Translations under genes and position numbers: made by a program
In this document: positions 8,375 to 16,619 of the stretch, one piece after another
Layout of the letters: each line of letters begins with the position of its first letter
Position numbering within the stretch: position 1 is the stretch's first letter
The notes under the pieces: model-generated
What the model was told of the DNA's origin: nothing
What the model saw: only the letters and a program-made list of their open reading frames with translations
The model's database searches: none
NCBI RefSeq assembly: GCF_000307105.1
Contig: NC_018645.1
Coordinates: 4,350,001 to 4,414,000, forward strand
Direction: 5' to 3'
From: Desulfobacula toluolica Tol2
Lineage (GTDB): Bacteria; Desulfobacterota; Desulfobacteria; Desulfobacterales; Desulfobacteraceae
Length of the DNA: 64,000 bases

Positions 8375-8572
8375 TTACTCTTTTTTAGTGACCATCATTG
8401 TTGTTTGATATTCTATCACCTGCTGATCACGCTGGTTATAAGCCCTGTTTTTGTAAACAAACAAGAACCTTTCCAGATTTTTTGTCGGACGAAGCTCAAC
8501 GACCTCTGCTTCAGCATCAAGCGTCCTGTTTACGCGACACAAAATTTTAGTTCCTGCTGCTATCTTACCCAT
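8375..8572 (-). CDS. MaoC-like hot-dog domain fragment
   Basis: About 65 residues from an ATG at 8572 preceded by GAGGAG. An alternative ATG at 8635 overlaps the acuI stop as ATGA and would add a lysine-rich 21-residue extension. The C-terminal half, YKNRAYNQRDQQVIEYQTTM, resembles the end of MaoC-type enoyl-CoA hydratases (the NQ...V.EY strand). A full MaoC domain is about twice as long and its catalytic Asp/His segment is absent, so this is a truncated relic or a small derived protein. It follows acuI at close range. Confidence 0.5.
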   Translation of the reverse strand: MGKIAAGTKILCRVNRTLDAEAEVVELRPTKNLERFLFVYKNRAYNQRDQQVIEYQTTMMVTKKE

Positions 8573-8631
8573 AAACCACTCCTCTTTTTTTATATGTTTT
8601 CTGATATATTTTTTATTCCCTGACATTTTTA

Positions 8632-9645
8632 TCATGCGTTGACGTCGATCACAATATGGCCTGTAATATTACCCGCCAGGATTTCTTTGGCATACCGGGG
8701 TACATCTTCAAGTGGAATTGTTTTGTTGATATTTGCCAGGGCTTTATCGGAGATATCGGTTACCAGTCTCTCCCAGGCGGCTATTCTCCTCGGAGTCGGG
8801 CACCACACAGAATCCACCCCTCTCAGACTCACCCCCCTCAAGATAAAGGGCATTACGGTAGCCGGCAGATCAGACCCGCCTGCCAGCCCGCAGGCGGCCA
8901 CACATCCGCCGTATTTCATTTCAGACAATACCCTGGCGAGTACCTTGCTGCCGACATTGTCAACGGCACCGGCCCATTTCTGGGTTTCAAGCGGTGATGG
9001 CATCATGGTCCATTCTTCACCCCCGGCTATTTCTTTAGCCCCGATCTGTCTTAAGTAATCGTGTATGGATGCCTGCCTTGATCTTGTGAGCGCAGTAACT
9101 TCATACCCCAGTCTGGCAAGAATGGCCACTGCGTTGCCGCCCACGCCGCCGGTAGCACCGGTAACAATTACCGGACCGCTGCCCGGTGTCACCCCGGCTT
9201 CTTCCAAGGTCATGACCATGAGCATGGCTGTGTAACCGGCAGTCCCTATGGACATGGCCTTCCTGGTGTCCATGCCTTGGGGAAGGGGAATCAAAAAATC
9301 GGATTTGATTCTGGCCATCTGAGCGTAACCGCCCCAGTATCTCTCACCCACGCTCCAGCCATTCAAGATTACCTGGTCGCCGGGGTTGAAATCAGGAGAG
9401 TTTGATTCAACCACTGTTCCTGCCAGGTCAACGCCCGGCACCATCGGAAAAAAACGAAATATTTTGTTGCGGTTTGCAAATCCCAGCCCCTCTTTATAAT
9501 TTAAGGTTGAATAGTCTACCTGAATCAGCACATCTTCTTCAGGCAAATCCGCAACAGTCAGCTGCTTCAATGTCGCAACCAGTTCACTTGGTTCACTTTC
9601 CGCCTTGTCTACAACAAGAGCCTTAAAGGTGTCTTTATTTACCAT
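8632..9645 (-). CDS. acuI: YhdH/AcuI-type quinone oxidoreductase-like enzyme (acryloyl-CoA reductase family)
   Basis: A 337-residue medium-chain dehydrogenase/reductase without the zinc ligands. Diagnostic stretches are STLNYKEGLGFANRNKI, FPMVPGVDLAGTVVES, GWSVGERYWGGYAQ, and the NADPH-binding VIVTGATGGVGGNAVAILAR. YhdH/AcuI proteins reduce acryloyl-CoA to propionyl-CoA with NADPH and protect against acryloyl-CoA. Exact substrate use here is inferred from family. A GGAGT ribosome site precedes the ATG. The small MaoC-like fragment downstream suggests that the locus once encoded a longer acyl-CoA module. Upstream lies a repeat-bearing divergent intergenic region. Confidence 0.85.
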   Translation of the reverse strand: MVNKDTFKALVVDKAESEPSELVATLKQLTVADLPEEDVLIQVDYSTLNYKEGLGFANRNKIFRFFPMVPGVDLAGTVVESNSPDFNPGDQVILNGWSVGERYWGGYAQMARIKSDFLIPLPQGMDTRKAMSIGTAGYTAMLMVMTLEEAGVTPGSGPVIVTGATGGVGGNAVAILARLGYEVTALTRSRQASIHDYLRQIGAKEIAGGEEWTMMPSPLETQKWAGAVDNVGSKVLARVLSEMKYGGCVAACGLAGGSDLPATVMPFILRGVSLRGVDSVWCPTPRRIAAWERLVTDISDKALANINKTIPLEDVPRYAKEILAGNITGHIVIDVNA

Positions 9646-9766
9646 TCTGAATACTCCTTATTCTGCAGTCGGTTAATCACTTTTATTTGACGCTCGCTCA
9701 GCCTTATCTGGACGAATTCCTGCCATACCCCATCTAAATTTTGCCAACTCCGAAAGTTGAGTTTTT

Positions 9767-9846
9767 TAATAACGACCATGGCAGATTAAACTGCCACAAC
9801 AAAAAATGAAAGAAATTTGATTCCAGCAGGTTAAAAGTTCTTGCGA
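9767..9846 (+). repeat. Dispersed palindromic repeat, copy A1
   Basis: It has AATAACGACCATGGCAGA, a short loop, then CTGCCACAACAAAAAATGAA, ending in TTAAAAGTTCTTGCG. It is about 80% identical to the copy 211 bp downstream and shares the GGCAGA...CTGCC core and ACAACAAAAA-TGAAAG tail with the copies at 42151 and 57439. Confidence 0.8.
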
Positions 9847-9977
9847 TACTACCATTGCAGTCATCAAATGAAAGAAGGATCAGTCTTATAAATTATTGTT
9901 TCTTGTAAGAATACCCGGTATGGTTATGCCGATATTCTTGCTTATTATTTTTTTAGACGTATTTGATTACAAAGAAT

Positions 9978-10058
9978 CAATAACGGTCATGGCAGAACAC
10001 TCTGCCACAACAAAAAAATGAAAGACATTTAATTTCAACAGTTTAAAAGTTCTTTCAT
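9978..10058 (+). repeat. Dispersed palindromic repeat, copy A2
   Basis: A direct repeat of the element at 9767-9846: TAACGGTCATGGCAGA, a perfect TCTGCC partner, then ACAACAAAAAAATGAAAG and TTTAAAAGTTCTTTC. It ends 30 bp before the first SPFH gene, so it could lie in that gene's 5' untranslated region or promoter. Confidence 0.8.
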
Positions 10059-10088
10059 ATAAAAACATTAATTAAAGGAGACTCGCGT

Positions 10089-11195
10089 ATGGAAAACAAT
10101 GAAAATCAGGCCGGAGGCTCAAAAATTGAGACTCTGTTTAAGCCGAAATTCAAACAACCCAAGTTTGACATAAAGCTAAAACTTTCCTGGAAAATCAGAG
10201 GACTTCTGTTGTTGCTTGTAATCATTGTTGTTGCATACAGCTCATTGCTGGAATATGTAAAGCCCAATGAATTCGGTATCAAAGTTGTTAAAATCGGAAT
10301 TGGCCGGGGGGTTCAAAAGAAAGTATATGAAACCGGATTACATCTTGTGCTGCCCTTTGGCATGCAACAGATGCATAAGCTGCCCAGGGATATTCAGGTA
10401 CTTGAATTGACCAATTATGAAAATACAGCATCACAATACGCAAGAATAAAACCAGCGGCCCATATACAAACCTCGGACGGATTTTTTGTAGTTGTGGATG
10501 TCTCCATTATTTATCGAATTGTTGATCCATATAAAGTATTCACCATTATTGGCCCTGGAAAACTTTTCGAGGATAATGGTATCATCCCAAAAGCCGAGCC
10601 TACTTTGAAAGACTCTCTGGGTCAGCTGACCACGGAAGATTTTTTTAACAGCCCCAAGAGAGTTGAAAAAAGTAATATGGCCAAAAGAAAACTGAACGAG
10701 GAGCTTGAGTCAAAAGGGATACATGTTGACCATGTTCTTGTCAGATATTTTAAATACAGTGATGAAATTCAAAAAAACATTGAAGAAAAAAAGTTGAAAG
10801 ACCAGCTGGTCTTTAAAAATCAGGCCGAAGCAAGGGCTGCGGTTGAGAATGCCAAACTGACCAGGATTGTTCAGGAAGGAAAGGTTATCGTCATTGTTGA
10901 GCTTGAAAAAGGAAAGGCTTATGTAACCAGAAAAAAGGCAGAAAAAGATCTTTATTATAGAAAAAAAATTGCCCAAGCCGATCTTCTTGTAAAACTTGCC
11001 GATGCAGAAAAAATACGGCTTAAGAATGATGCGTTAAAAGGAAAAGGGGCCGAACGGATGGTGGGGCTTAAAATGGCTGAAGTTCTAAAAGGTCTTGACG
11101 TGATTATATTGCCAAGTGACGGCTCCGGGGGTGTTAACCCTCTTGATCTTAACAAATCTCTTGAACTTTTTGATGTTAGAAAAGGAGACAAATAA
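10089..11195 (+). CDS. SPFH/band 7 membrane protein
   Basis: A 368-residue protein with a short cytoplasmic N-terminus, one membrane span at about residues 39-56 (GLLLLLVIIVVAYSSLL), then the SPFH domain opening YVKPNEFGIKVVKIGIGRGV and a long charged helical region from about 180 to 310. This plan matches HflK/prohibitin-like scaffold proteins that form rings on the membrane and modulate proteases such as FtsH. It is longer and more lysine-rich than HflK, and its exact partner is unknown. A GGAG ribosome site precedes the ATG. Its stop overlaps the next SPFH gene as TAATG, so the two are coupled and probably form a hetero-oligomer. Confidence 0.82.
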   Translation: MENNENQAGGSKIETLFKPKFKQPKFDIKLKLSWKIRGLLLLLVIIVVAYSSLLEYVKPNEFGIKVVKIGIGRGVQKKVYETGLHLVLPFGMQQMHKLPRDIQVLELTNYENTASQYARIKPAAHIQTSDGFFVVVDVSIIYRIVDPYKVFTIIGPGKLFEDNGIIPKAEPTLKDSLGQLTTEDFFNSPKRVEKSNMAKRKLNEELESKGIHVDHVLVRYFKYSDEIQKNIEEKKLKDQLVFKNQAEARAAVENAKLTRIVQEGKVIVIVELEKGKAYVTRKKAEKDLYYRKKIAQADLLVKLADAEKIRLKNDALKGKGAERMVGLKMAEVLKGLDVIILPSDGSGGVNPLDLNKSLELFDVRKGDK

Positions 11196-12220
11196 TGAAA
11201 AAACTTATTTTTATTATTTTCAGTTTAACCTGTTTGATTACTTTTTCAGGTTGTATCCCCCATTCAACTGACAGCACTGAGGTCGGTATCAGAACAAAAA
11301 AGTTTTCATTCTTTGGAAAAAAAGGTGTTGAAGAAAAATATTATGCGCCGGGATCCACTTATTTTTTTCTTCCGTTCATTAACGACTGGCATACATTTGA
11401 TACAAAACTCCAGAACCTTGAAATGACATTCAATACAAAAAGCGGGGACAGAAAGTCCAGGGATGATCTTTTATTTAAAACCATAGATGGCAATGATATC
11501 AGCCTTGATGTTATTATTGCCTATAAAATTGATCCTTCAAAAGCACCCTATATTTTGCAAAATGTTGCTGTGGATGACGCAAGTCTCAGGAATAAAATTG
11601 TACGCACAATAGCAAGAAGCAAGCCCAGAGATATTTTTGGCGAGCTTACCACAGAAGAATTTTATGTGGCCTCAAAAAGGGATTCACAAGCCCATAAAGC
11701 AAAAGAAGTTCTCAAGGAAATGTTGAACCCTTTAGGTATCACAGTGGAAAGAGTTCTCACAAAGGATTATCGATTTAATTCTAAATACCAGCAGGCAATT
11801 GAGGATAAAAAAGTAGCAGACCAGTTGGTGGAAAAAAACAAATCTGCCCAGCATGCTTCTCTTGAGGAGTACAAAAGAAAACTTGAAGAAGCCAAGGGTG
11901 AAGTAAACGGTATGATTGCTGATGTAGATGGTGTGTATCAAAAGGCAAAAATAGAAGCAGATGTTTATTACGAAAGACAAAAACTTCTTGCAGAAGCAAT
12001 CATGGCAGAAGGTATTGCTGAAGCCAAGGGTATCATGGAGATGAATAAAGCCATGGAAAGCACCGGGGGTGAAGCTCTTGTTAAATTGGCAATTGCCGAA
12101 GCACTGCAAGGTAAAAAAATTGTACTTTTACCGGTTTCCGAAGGCGGCATGAATCTTAAAACAACAAATATCAATCAATTGATTGATACAATGGGTATAA
12201 AGAAGTTAAGTGAACGATAA
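11195..12220 (+). CDS. SPFH/band 7 lipoprotein
   Basis: A 341-residue SPFH protein. The N-terminus is a signal sequence with a probable lipobox (LITFSGC, Cys-20), so the mature protein would be a lipid-anchored envelope protein. SPFH-like segments follow: TEVGIRTKKFSFFG, YAPGSTYFFLPFINDWHTFD and FKTIDGNDISLDVIIAYKID. The C-terminal coiled-coil region is rich in Ala/Glu/Lys and ends in an EALQGKKIVLLPVSEGG segment paralleling the end of the upstream protein. The pair looks like a duplicated, diverged scaffold unit. Lipoprotein anchoring rather than a transmembrane helix is unusual for the family. Confidence 0.78.
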   Translation: MKKLIFIIFSLTCLITFSGCIPHSTDSTEVGIRTKKFSFFGKKGVEEKYYAPGSTYFFLPFINDWHTFDTKLQNLEMTFNTKSGDRKSRDDLLFKTIDGNDISLDVIIAYKIDPSKAPYILQNVAVDDASLRNKIVRTIARSKPRDIFGELTTEEFYVASKRDSQAHKAKEVLKEMLNPLGITVERVLTKDYRFNSKYQQAIEDKKVADQLVEKNKSAQHASLEEYKRKLEEAKGEVNGMIADVDGVYQKAKIEADVYYERQKLLAEAIMAEGIAEAKGIMEMNKAMESTGGEALVKLAIAEALQGKKIVLLPVSEGGMNLKTTNINQLIDTMGIKKLSER

Positions 12221-12240
12221 ATTCATGATAAAATAAATTC

Positions 12241-12271
12241 AAAGGCCAGTGGATAATTTCCACCGGCCTTT
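12241..12271. terminator. Hairpin terminator after the SPFH pair
   Basis: An 11-bp stem, AAAGGCC-A-GTGG paired with CCAC-C-GGCCTTT around a seven-base loop, starts 20 bp after the second SPFH stop. There is no long T tract, so efficiency is uncertain. Confidence 0.55.
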
Positions 12272-12367
12272 GGTAATTCTTGCCAGTCATAAGTTTTTTT
12301 TAAAATGAAACACCAGGTCTGAGCCTGGCAGTTACATTGAAGATGGCCTTGTCTACATACAATCTCT

Positions 12368-12397
12368 ATCAGGATGTATCAAGATGTATCAAGATAA
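12368..12397. repeat. Short tandem repeat, three 10-bp units
   Basis: Three consecutive copies of ATCARGATGT (the last ending AA). It lies in the non-coding stretch between the SPFH terminator and the TetR promoter; no function is evident. Confidence 0.6.
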
Positions 12398-12459
12398 TTT
12401 GTTTAATGGTTTCAATGCAATATAATACTTATCCAACCAAACCAGTGCCAAAAAAATTC

Positions 12460-12501
12460 TTGACATAATCTCAGGCCCATGAGATAAAATGAACATTCGT
12501 T
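12460..12501 (+). promoter_or_regulatory. Promoter and operator of the TetR gene
   Basis: TTGACA at 12460-12465 and GATAAAAT at 12483-12490 form a plausible promoter. The half-perfect palindrome AATGAACATTCGTT (12488-12501) overlaps the -10/+1 region and matches the perfect palindrome before the downstream oxidoreductase, which fits autoregulation. Confidence 0.65.
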
Positions 12502-12521
12502 CTAATAAAAAAGGAGATCCC

Positions 12522-13118
12522 ATGGAATCGAAAAAAGAAAAAAGAACCCGCCAAAACAAAGATATTCGCGCCCTGATCCTGGATACGGCGCTGGATCTTT
12601 TTTCCATCCGTGGCTATTTTTCCACATCAGTACACCATATACAGAAGCAGGCCGGGGTCAGCATCGGCTCCATCTATCACCACTTCAAAAACAAGGAGGC
12701 CATTGCCAAGGCACTGTACGATGATCTGGTGGGACAGATGGGCCAGGCCATGACAGAGATTATGGCCTCCGAGGAAACTACTGAAAAACGCTTGAAGGCC
12801 GTATGCGCTCACCTGTTTGAACTGACAGAGACCTCACCGAACGTGATGCAGTATATCCTGTATGCCCGTCACCGGGAGTTTATGCCCGATGAAATTCCCA
12901 TCTGCTCTTCCCGCCCTTTTGCAACCATCAGGGAGATGGTCCGGGAAGGAATAGAAAAGGGTGAGGTGAGACAAATGGATCTCACTGTGGCAAGCGCATC
13001 TCTTATGGGAGGCGCAATACGGTTGATCTATCTCAGGCTAGACGGTGTACTGGAAAAACCGGTAACCTTCTATCTTGATGAAATCTGGGAATGCTGCTGG
13101 AAAAGCGTCTCCCCTTAG
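12522..13118 (+). CDS. TetR family transcriptional regulator
   Basis: A 198-residue regulator. The N-terminal helix-turn-helix is typical: IRALILDTALDLFSIRGYFS, then HHIQKQAGVSIGSIYHHFKN (recognition helix with the GSIYHHF signature) and KEAIAKALYDDL. The C-terminal ligand domain is unassigned. The ATG at 12522 is chosen over one at 12489 because AAGGAGAT stands seven bases before it and because 12489 lies inside the operator. Palindromes before this gene and before the flavin oxidoreductase 135 bp downstream make it a likely repressor of both. Confidence 0.88.
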   Translation: MESKKEKRTRQNKDIRALILDTALDLFSIRGYFSTSVHHIQKQAGVSIGSIYHHFKNKEAIAKALYDDLVGQMGQAMTEIMASEETTEKRLKAVCAHLFELTETSPNVMQYILYARHREFMPDEIPICSSRPFATIREMVREGIEKGEVRQMDLTVASASLMGGAIRLIYLRLDGVLEKPVTFYLDEIWECCWKSVSP

Positions 13119-13209
13119 AACGTTATGCTTTACCAATTTTTCATTTAAGATAAGACCGGGAATGATCGGTAACAGAAAAATTTTTTATCGCTTTTACAAA
13201 ACAAAATAG

Positions 13210-13223
13210 AACGAACATTCGTT
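13210..13223 (+). promoter_or_regulatory. TetR operator upstream of the flavin oxidoreductase
   Basis: AACGAACATTCGTT is a perfect inverted repeat (AACGAA / TTCGTT) around a two-base centre. It differs from the copy at 12488-12501 at one position and lies 29 bp before the oxidoreductase ATG. Confidence 0.7.
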
Positions 13224-13252
13224 TTAAAACTCAACAACCCAAGGAGAAAATC

Positions 13253-14593
13253 ATGAAAAAAAGTGACATTATTATTATTGGAGGCGGTGCCGCTGGTATC
13301 GTCGCTATTAATACCATCCATGCCCTGAATTCAAACCTTTCGCTCACCCTGATCAAGGATGAAGAGGTGCTTGTCAATCGATGCTCCATCCCTTACGGGA
13401 TTGGCGGAGAAAAAGAAATTGAAAATTATGTGGTCCCCAACAGCAGTATCACCAGTACTGGAGCTGATCTTGTCATTGGGCGGGTAAAAGAAATCGACAA
13501 AGAAAAAAAAGAGGTGATGCTCCAGACAGGTGAAATATACGGCTACAAACAGCTGCTGCTGGCAACCGGTTCTCGTCCCCTGCTTCCCAAGTTGCCCGGC
13601 ATTGAATCGGAAAATATCCTGGTGGTGCGCTCTCTTGGCGACTTGGAGCGCCTCCGTGCTTCAGTCCGGTCCAGCCGCAAAGCATTGATTGTGGGCGGGG
13701 GATATGTGGGAGTAGAACTGGCCACTGAACTTCAGCAGCTGGGGCTGACCGTTTCCCTGGTGGAGATGCAGGAAAGAATCCTCCTGGCCACCACCGAGCC
13801 GGAGTTTATCTGTGACGTGGAGCAGATGCTTGACCGCAAAGGCATCCGGATGATGACCGGACGTAAGGTAACGGCATTCGAACATGATACACAGAAGATG
13901 GTCACGGCAAGGCTTGACGACGGAACGTTTATTGAAGCTGACTTTGTGGTCATTTCTGCCGGGGTTGTGCCCAATATGGAACTTGCTCAGCATGCGGGTA
14001 TCGAAACCTCCCCCTTGGGAATAATAACAGATACCGCTCTTAGAACCAGCGACAAGGATATTTTTGCCGCTGGTGACTGCGCGCAAAAGCATGCTTTTGG
14101 CACTGGCAAGCCCACACGGGGAGACTTTGGAACCAACGCGGTCTTCATGGGCAAGGTGGCCGGACAGAATCTCGCCGGGATGGAGACTTCCTTTATGGGA
14201 ATCATCAACGCCAATGTCTCGTCAATCTACGATACCAGTTTCGGATCGGCGGGCCTCACCGAGGAAGGAGCCCGGAAAGCTGGACTCGATGTGATTGTGG
14301 GGCTTTCCGAAACTCTCGACAGATATCCCATGATTGATGGGGCCGCTGCGTTTCGAACCAAATTGATCTTTGACAGCACCAGCCGTGTCCTGATCGGGGG
14401 AAGCGTCATAAAAAAAGGCAAGGGCGTGGCCCCGCACATTGACCTGATTTCCCTTGCCATCCAGAAAAAAATCACCATAGAGGAATTTCTCTGCCACCAG
14501 TACGCCACCCATCCTCAGCTGGCGGTGGTTCCAACGGAAAACAGCTGCCTGACTGCTGCCATGAATGCCATGGCAAGTATGGCAAGCAGGTAA
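13253..14593 (+). CDS. FAD-dependent pyridine nucleotide-disulfide oxidoreductase (CoA-disulfide reductase/NADH oxidase class)
   Basis: A 446-residue two-dinucleotide-fold flavoprotein. FAD binding is shown by IIIGGGAAGIVAINTI, a single redox cysteine by NRCSIPYGIGG (about Cys-44), NAD(P)H binding by ALIVGGGYVGVELATELQQL, and the second FAD motif by KDIFAAGDCAQ. One cysteine at this position rather than a CxxxxC pair places it with CoA-disulfide reductases, NADH peroxidases/oxidases and related polysulfide reductases. In a sulfur-metabolising anaerobe, thiol/persulfide reduction or oxygen removal is plausible. It has an AAGGAG ribosome site, sits under the TetR operator and ends at a strong hairpin. 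Confidence 0.82.
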   Translation: MKKSDIIIIGGGAAGIVAINTIHALNSNLSLTLIKDEEVLVNRCSIPYGIGGEKEIENYVVPNSSITSTGADLVIGRVKEIDKEKKEVMLQTGEIYGYKQLLLATGSRPLLPKLPGIESENILVVRSLGDLERLRASVRSSRKALIVGGGYVGVELATELQQLGLTVSLVEMQERILLATTEPEFICDVEQMLDRKGIRMMTGRKVTAFEHDTQKMVTARLDDGTFIEADFVVISAGVVPNMELAQHAGIETSPLGIITDTALRTSDKDIFAAGDCAQKHAFGTGKPTRGDFGTNAVFMGKVAGQNLAGMETSFMGIINANVSSIYDTSFGSAGLTEEGARKAGLDVIVGLSETLDRYPMIDGAAAFRTKLIFDSTSRVLIGGSVIKKGKGVAPHIDLISLAIQKKITIEEFLCHQYATHPQLAVVPTENSCLTAAMNAMASMASR

Positions 14594-14599
14594 CAAAAC

Positions 14600-14650
14600 A
14601 GTGCCGGGTTCATAGCGCATACTTCCTGACATATTATGAACCCGGCACTA
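14600..14650 (+). terminator. Strong hairpin terminator after the oxidoreductase
   Basis: AGTGCCGGGTTCATA pairs perfectly with TATGAACCCGGCACT across a loop of about 20 bases, beginning 7 bp after the stop, followed by TTTCTCTTT. Confidence 0.8.
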
Positions 14651-14690
14651 TTTCTCTTTCCAATTGACCGGTGTAATACCGGCTTATTCC

Positions 14691-14763
14691 AAGGTCATGA
14701 ATGCCAAATTCAGCACCCAGCTCAGCCCGTATGATATCCCGGCCCCTGGCTTGGCGTCAGGGT
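14691..14763 (+). pseudogene. Second aldehyde:ferredoxin oxidoreductase fragment
   Basis: The plus strand reads SKVMNAKFSTQLSPYDIPAP and GLASGF, matching the KVMNAKFGVQMSPDDIPALG segment of the remnant at 7814-8119. Only about 25 codons survive. The last bases double as the 3' end of nptA on the other strand. Confidence 0.65.
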
Positions 14764-16430
14764 TCTACCGCTTTGTCAAAAGCAATGGTTTTTTCTTGTG
14801 TAAGAAGCACATCTTTCATGCTGAAGATGAACATTCTGCATGCCTGAGTAAAAAGGCGATTTACAAGAAACAAGGTGGACAGGTCAAGATTTTCCTCTTT
14901 ATTATCCGATGAAGTCTGGACAATTTGCTGAATAAATAATTTATCCGCCTGTTCCACATGGGCAAATGCCTTAATAATCGTGGCATACTGTAATTGCTCA
15001 TCATTTAGTAAAAGCGCCTCATTGATCTCATGATACAAGGTGATTAGTCGCTTTCTAAATCGGTCATACTGGCGGTTTAAAAATGCTGAATCAGATGATT
15101 CAAATTCATCAAAATCCGGTCGAATACCCTTGAAATTTTTTGCAGAGTTCATGATATTTCTGGATGCGAGAATAGCTCTTTCTATTTCCTGGGAAATGAT
15201 CTCATCCAGCTTATGGGTCTGAATAAGTGAATAATAAGCAATAATGGACGAATGCAGCGCTTTTATATCATTGTAAAAAACATCCATTGGCACTTGCTTT
15301 TTTTTACCCTTTTCAAAAGGCAGTGGCTCCTCAAAAACAAGTGTTTTATCAATATGAAGGGATCTTAAAGTATATAACTGGCATTCCTGCAGCAAATGAA
15401 TAATTTCATTTTTCAGTGCTACAACAGCTGCTTCAACCTCTTCTGCCGGAGTATCTGTGATATGAACACACAACTGGGTCTTTCTCTCGGGAAATAATTT
15501 AACAAGAAAATTAGTCATAACTTTGACAATCGGCAAAAATATAACCACCCCAGTGATGTTAAAAATGGTATGAAACAATGCCAGGCCCACAGGGCCATTG
15601 ACTGTGACATCAATAAATATTCTCACGATCATAACCATTACAGGCAGTGCGGCAAAAGCAATGATACCGGTCACAAGGTTGAAAGCCAGATGGCTGCCAG
15701 CCACTCTTTTTTTAGGAGGTGACCCGCCGATAGCACCGAGAAGAACAGTGGCGGTTGTGCCGATATTGGCACCGATAACCATGGCTGCTGCCATTTCAAA
15801 TGTCATCAACTGGCTGTTTAAAGCGGCAAGCGTAATGGCTATGGTTGCAGCACTTGCCTGCATAAGCGCTGTGATTACAGTTCCGATAAGCAGGCACATC
15901 CACAGGGCCAGGTTCTGAAATTGACCTGGATTAAAATTTTGTGAAAAACTCTCCACACTGGTTTTCATATAATCCAGACCAAGGAACAAAAATCCAAAAC
16001 CAATCAACAGCCGGTTAATATGATAAAACCGGGTCCCAGGTTTGAACAAAATTAATCCGGCCGCACCCGTACCAATAAACGGAAGAGCAAATGTTTCTAT
16101 TTTGATTTTAAATCCCAGGGTGGCTACAATCCATGCTGTCAGTGTTGTACCGATATTGGAACCGAGGATCACTCCGATGGCATTTTCCATACTCATTATA
16201 CCTGCACCCACAAAAGCAAGTACCATAAGTGACACAGCAGAACTACTCTGTAATAAAGCCGTGACAAGTGTTCCGTTTGCAATGGCTTTTAGCCGGGTGT
16301 TGGTATAATCACGGATAATTCGTCGAAAAGCTTTTCCAGAAAGATCTTTTACTGAATTTTCAAGCAATTGCATGCCAAACAGGAAAATTCCCAGCCCCGC
16401 CAGCAGTTTCCAATAATCAAATTCAAACAT
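14757..16430 (-). CDS. Na+/phosphate cotransporter with PhoU-like C-terminal domain
   Basis: A 557-residue NptA-type membrane protein. The first half carries the two inverted NptA repeats with their signature segments TALLQSSSAVSLMVLAFVGA and ALMQASAATIAITLAALN, each followed by a glycine-rich GSNIGTT or GANIGTTAT loop. About eight membrane spans are visible up to residue 310. The soluble C-terminal part (about 340-550) is helical and PhoU-like. Such proteins import phosphate with sodium; the PhoU domain may regulate gating. The final codons (DKAVEP, stop) are read from DNA recognisable as an AOR fragment on the opposite strand, so the original C-terminus may have been replaced by a rearrangement. 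Confidence 0.87.
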   Translation of the reverse strand: MFEFDYWKLLAGLGIFLFGMQLLENSVKDLSGKAFRRIIRDYTNTRLKAIANGTLVTALLQSSSAVSLMVLAFVGAGIMSMENAIGVILGSNIGTTLTAWIVATLGFKIKIETFALPFIGTGAAGLILFKPGTRFYHINRLLIGFGFLFLGLDYMKTSVESFSQNFNPGQFQNLALWMCLLIGTVITALMQASAATIAITLAALNSQLMTFEMAAAMVIGANIGTTATVLLGAIGGSPPKKRVAGSHLAFNLVTGIIAFAALPVMVMIVRIFIDVTVNGPVGLALFHTIFNITGVVIFLPIVKVMTNFLVKLFPERKTQLCVHITDTPAEEVEAAVVALKNEIIHLLQECQLYTLRSLHIDKTLVFEEPLPFEKGKKKQVPMDVFYNDIKALHSSIIAYYSLIQTHKLDEIISQEIERAILASRNIMNSAKNFKGIRPDFDEFESSDSAFLNRQYDRFRKRLITLYHEINEALLLNDEQLQYATIIKAFAHVEQADKLFIQQIVQTSSDNKEENLDLSTLFLVNRLFTQACRMFIFSMKDVLLTQEKTIAFDKAVEP

Positions 16431-16619
16431 AATCTCTCACAAAAGTCATTGCAGTTGGTTTATACATCCTGAATAACATACCCTTCATTCAAATCAAACA
16501 GGAATCAAACAATAAACCTATACACTATTTTTTCAAGTAATATTTTGCACGTTTTAAATGATCTTACATTTCAAATTTCATTTTGTTTTGAGTCAAGGCC
16601 CTATCCTTTCAGGGGGGCC

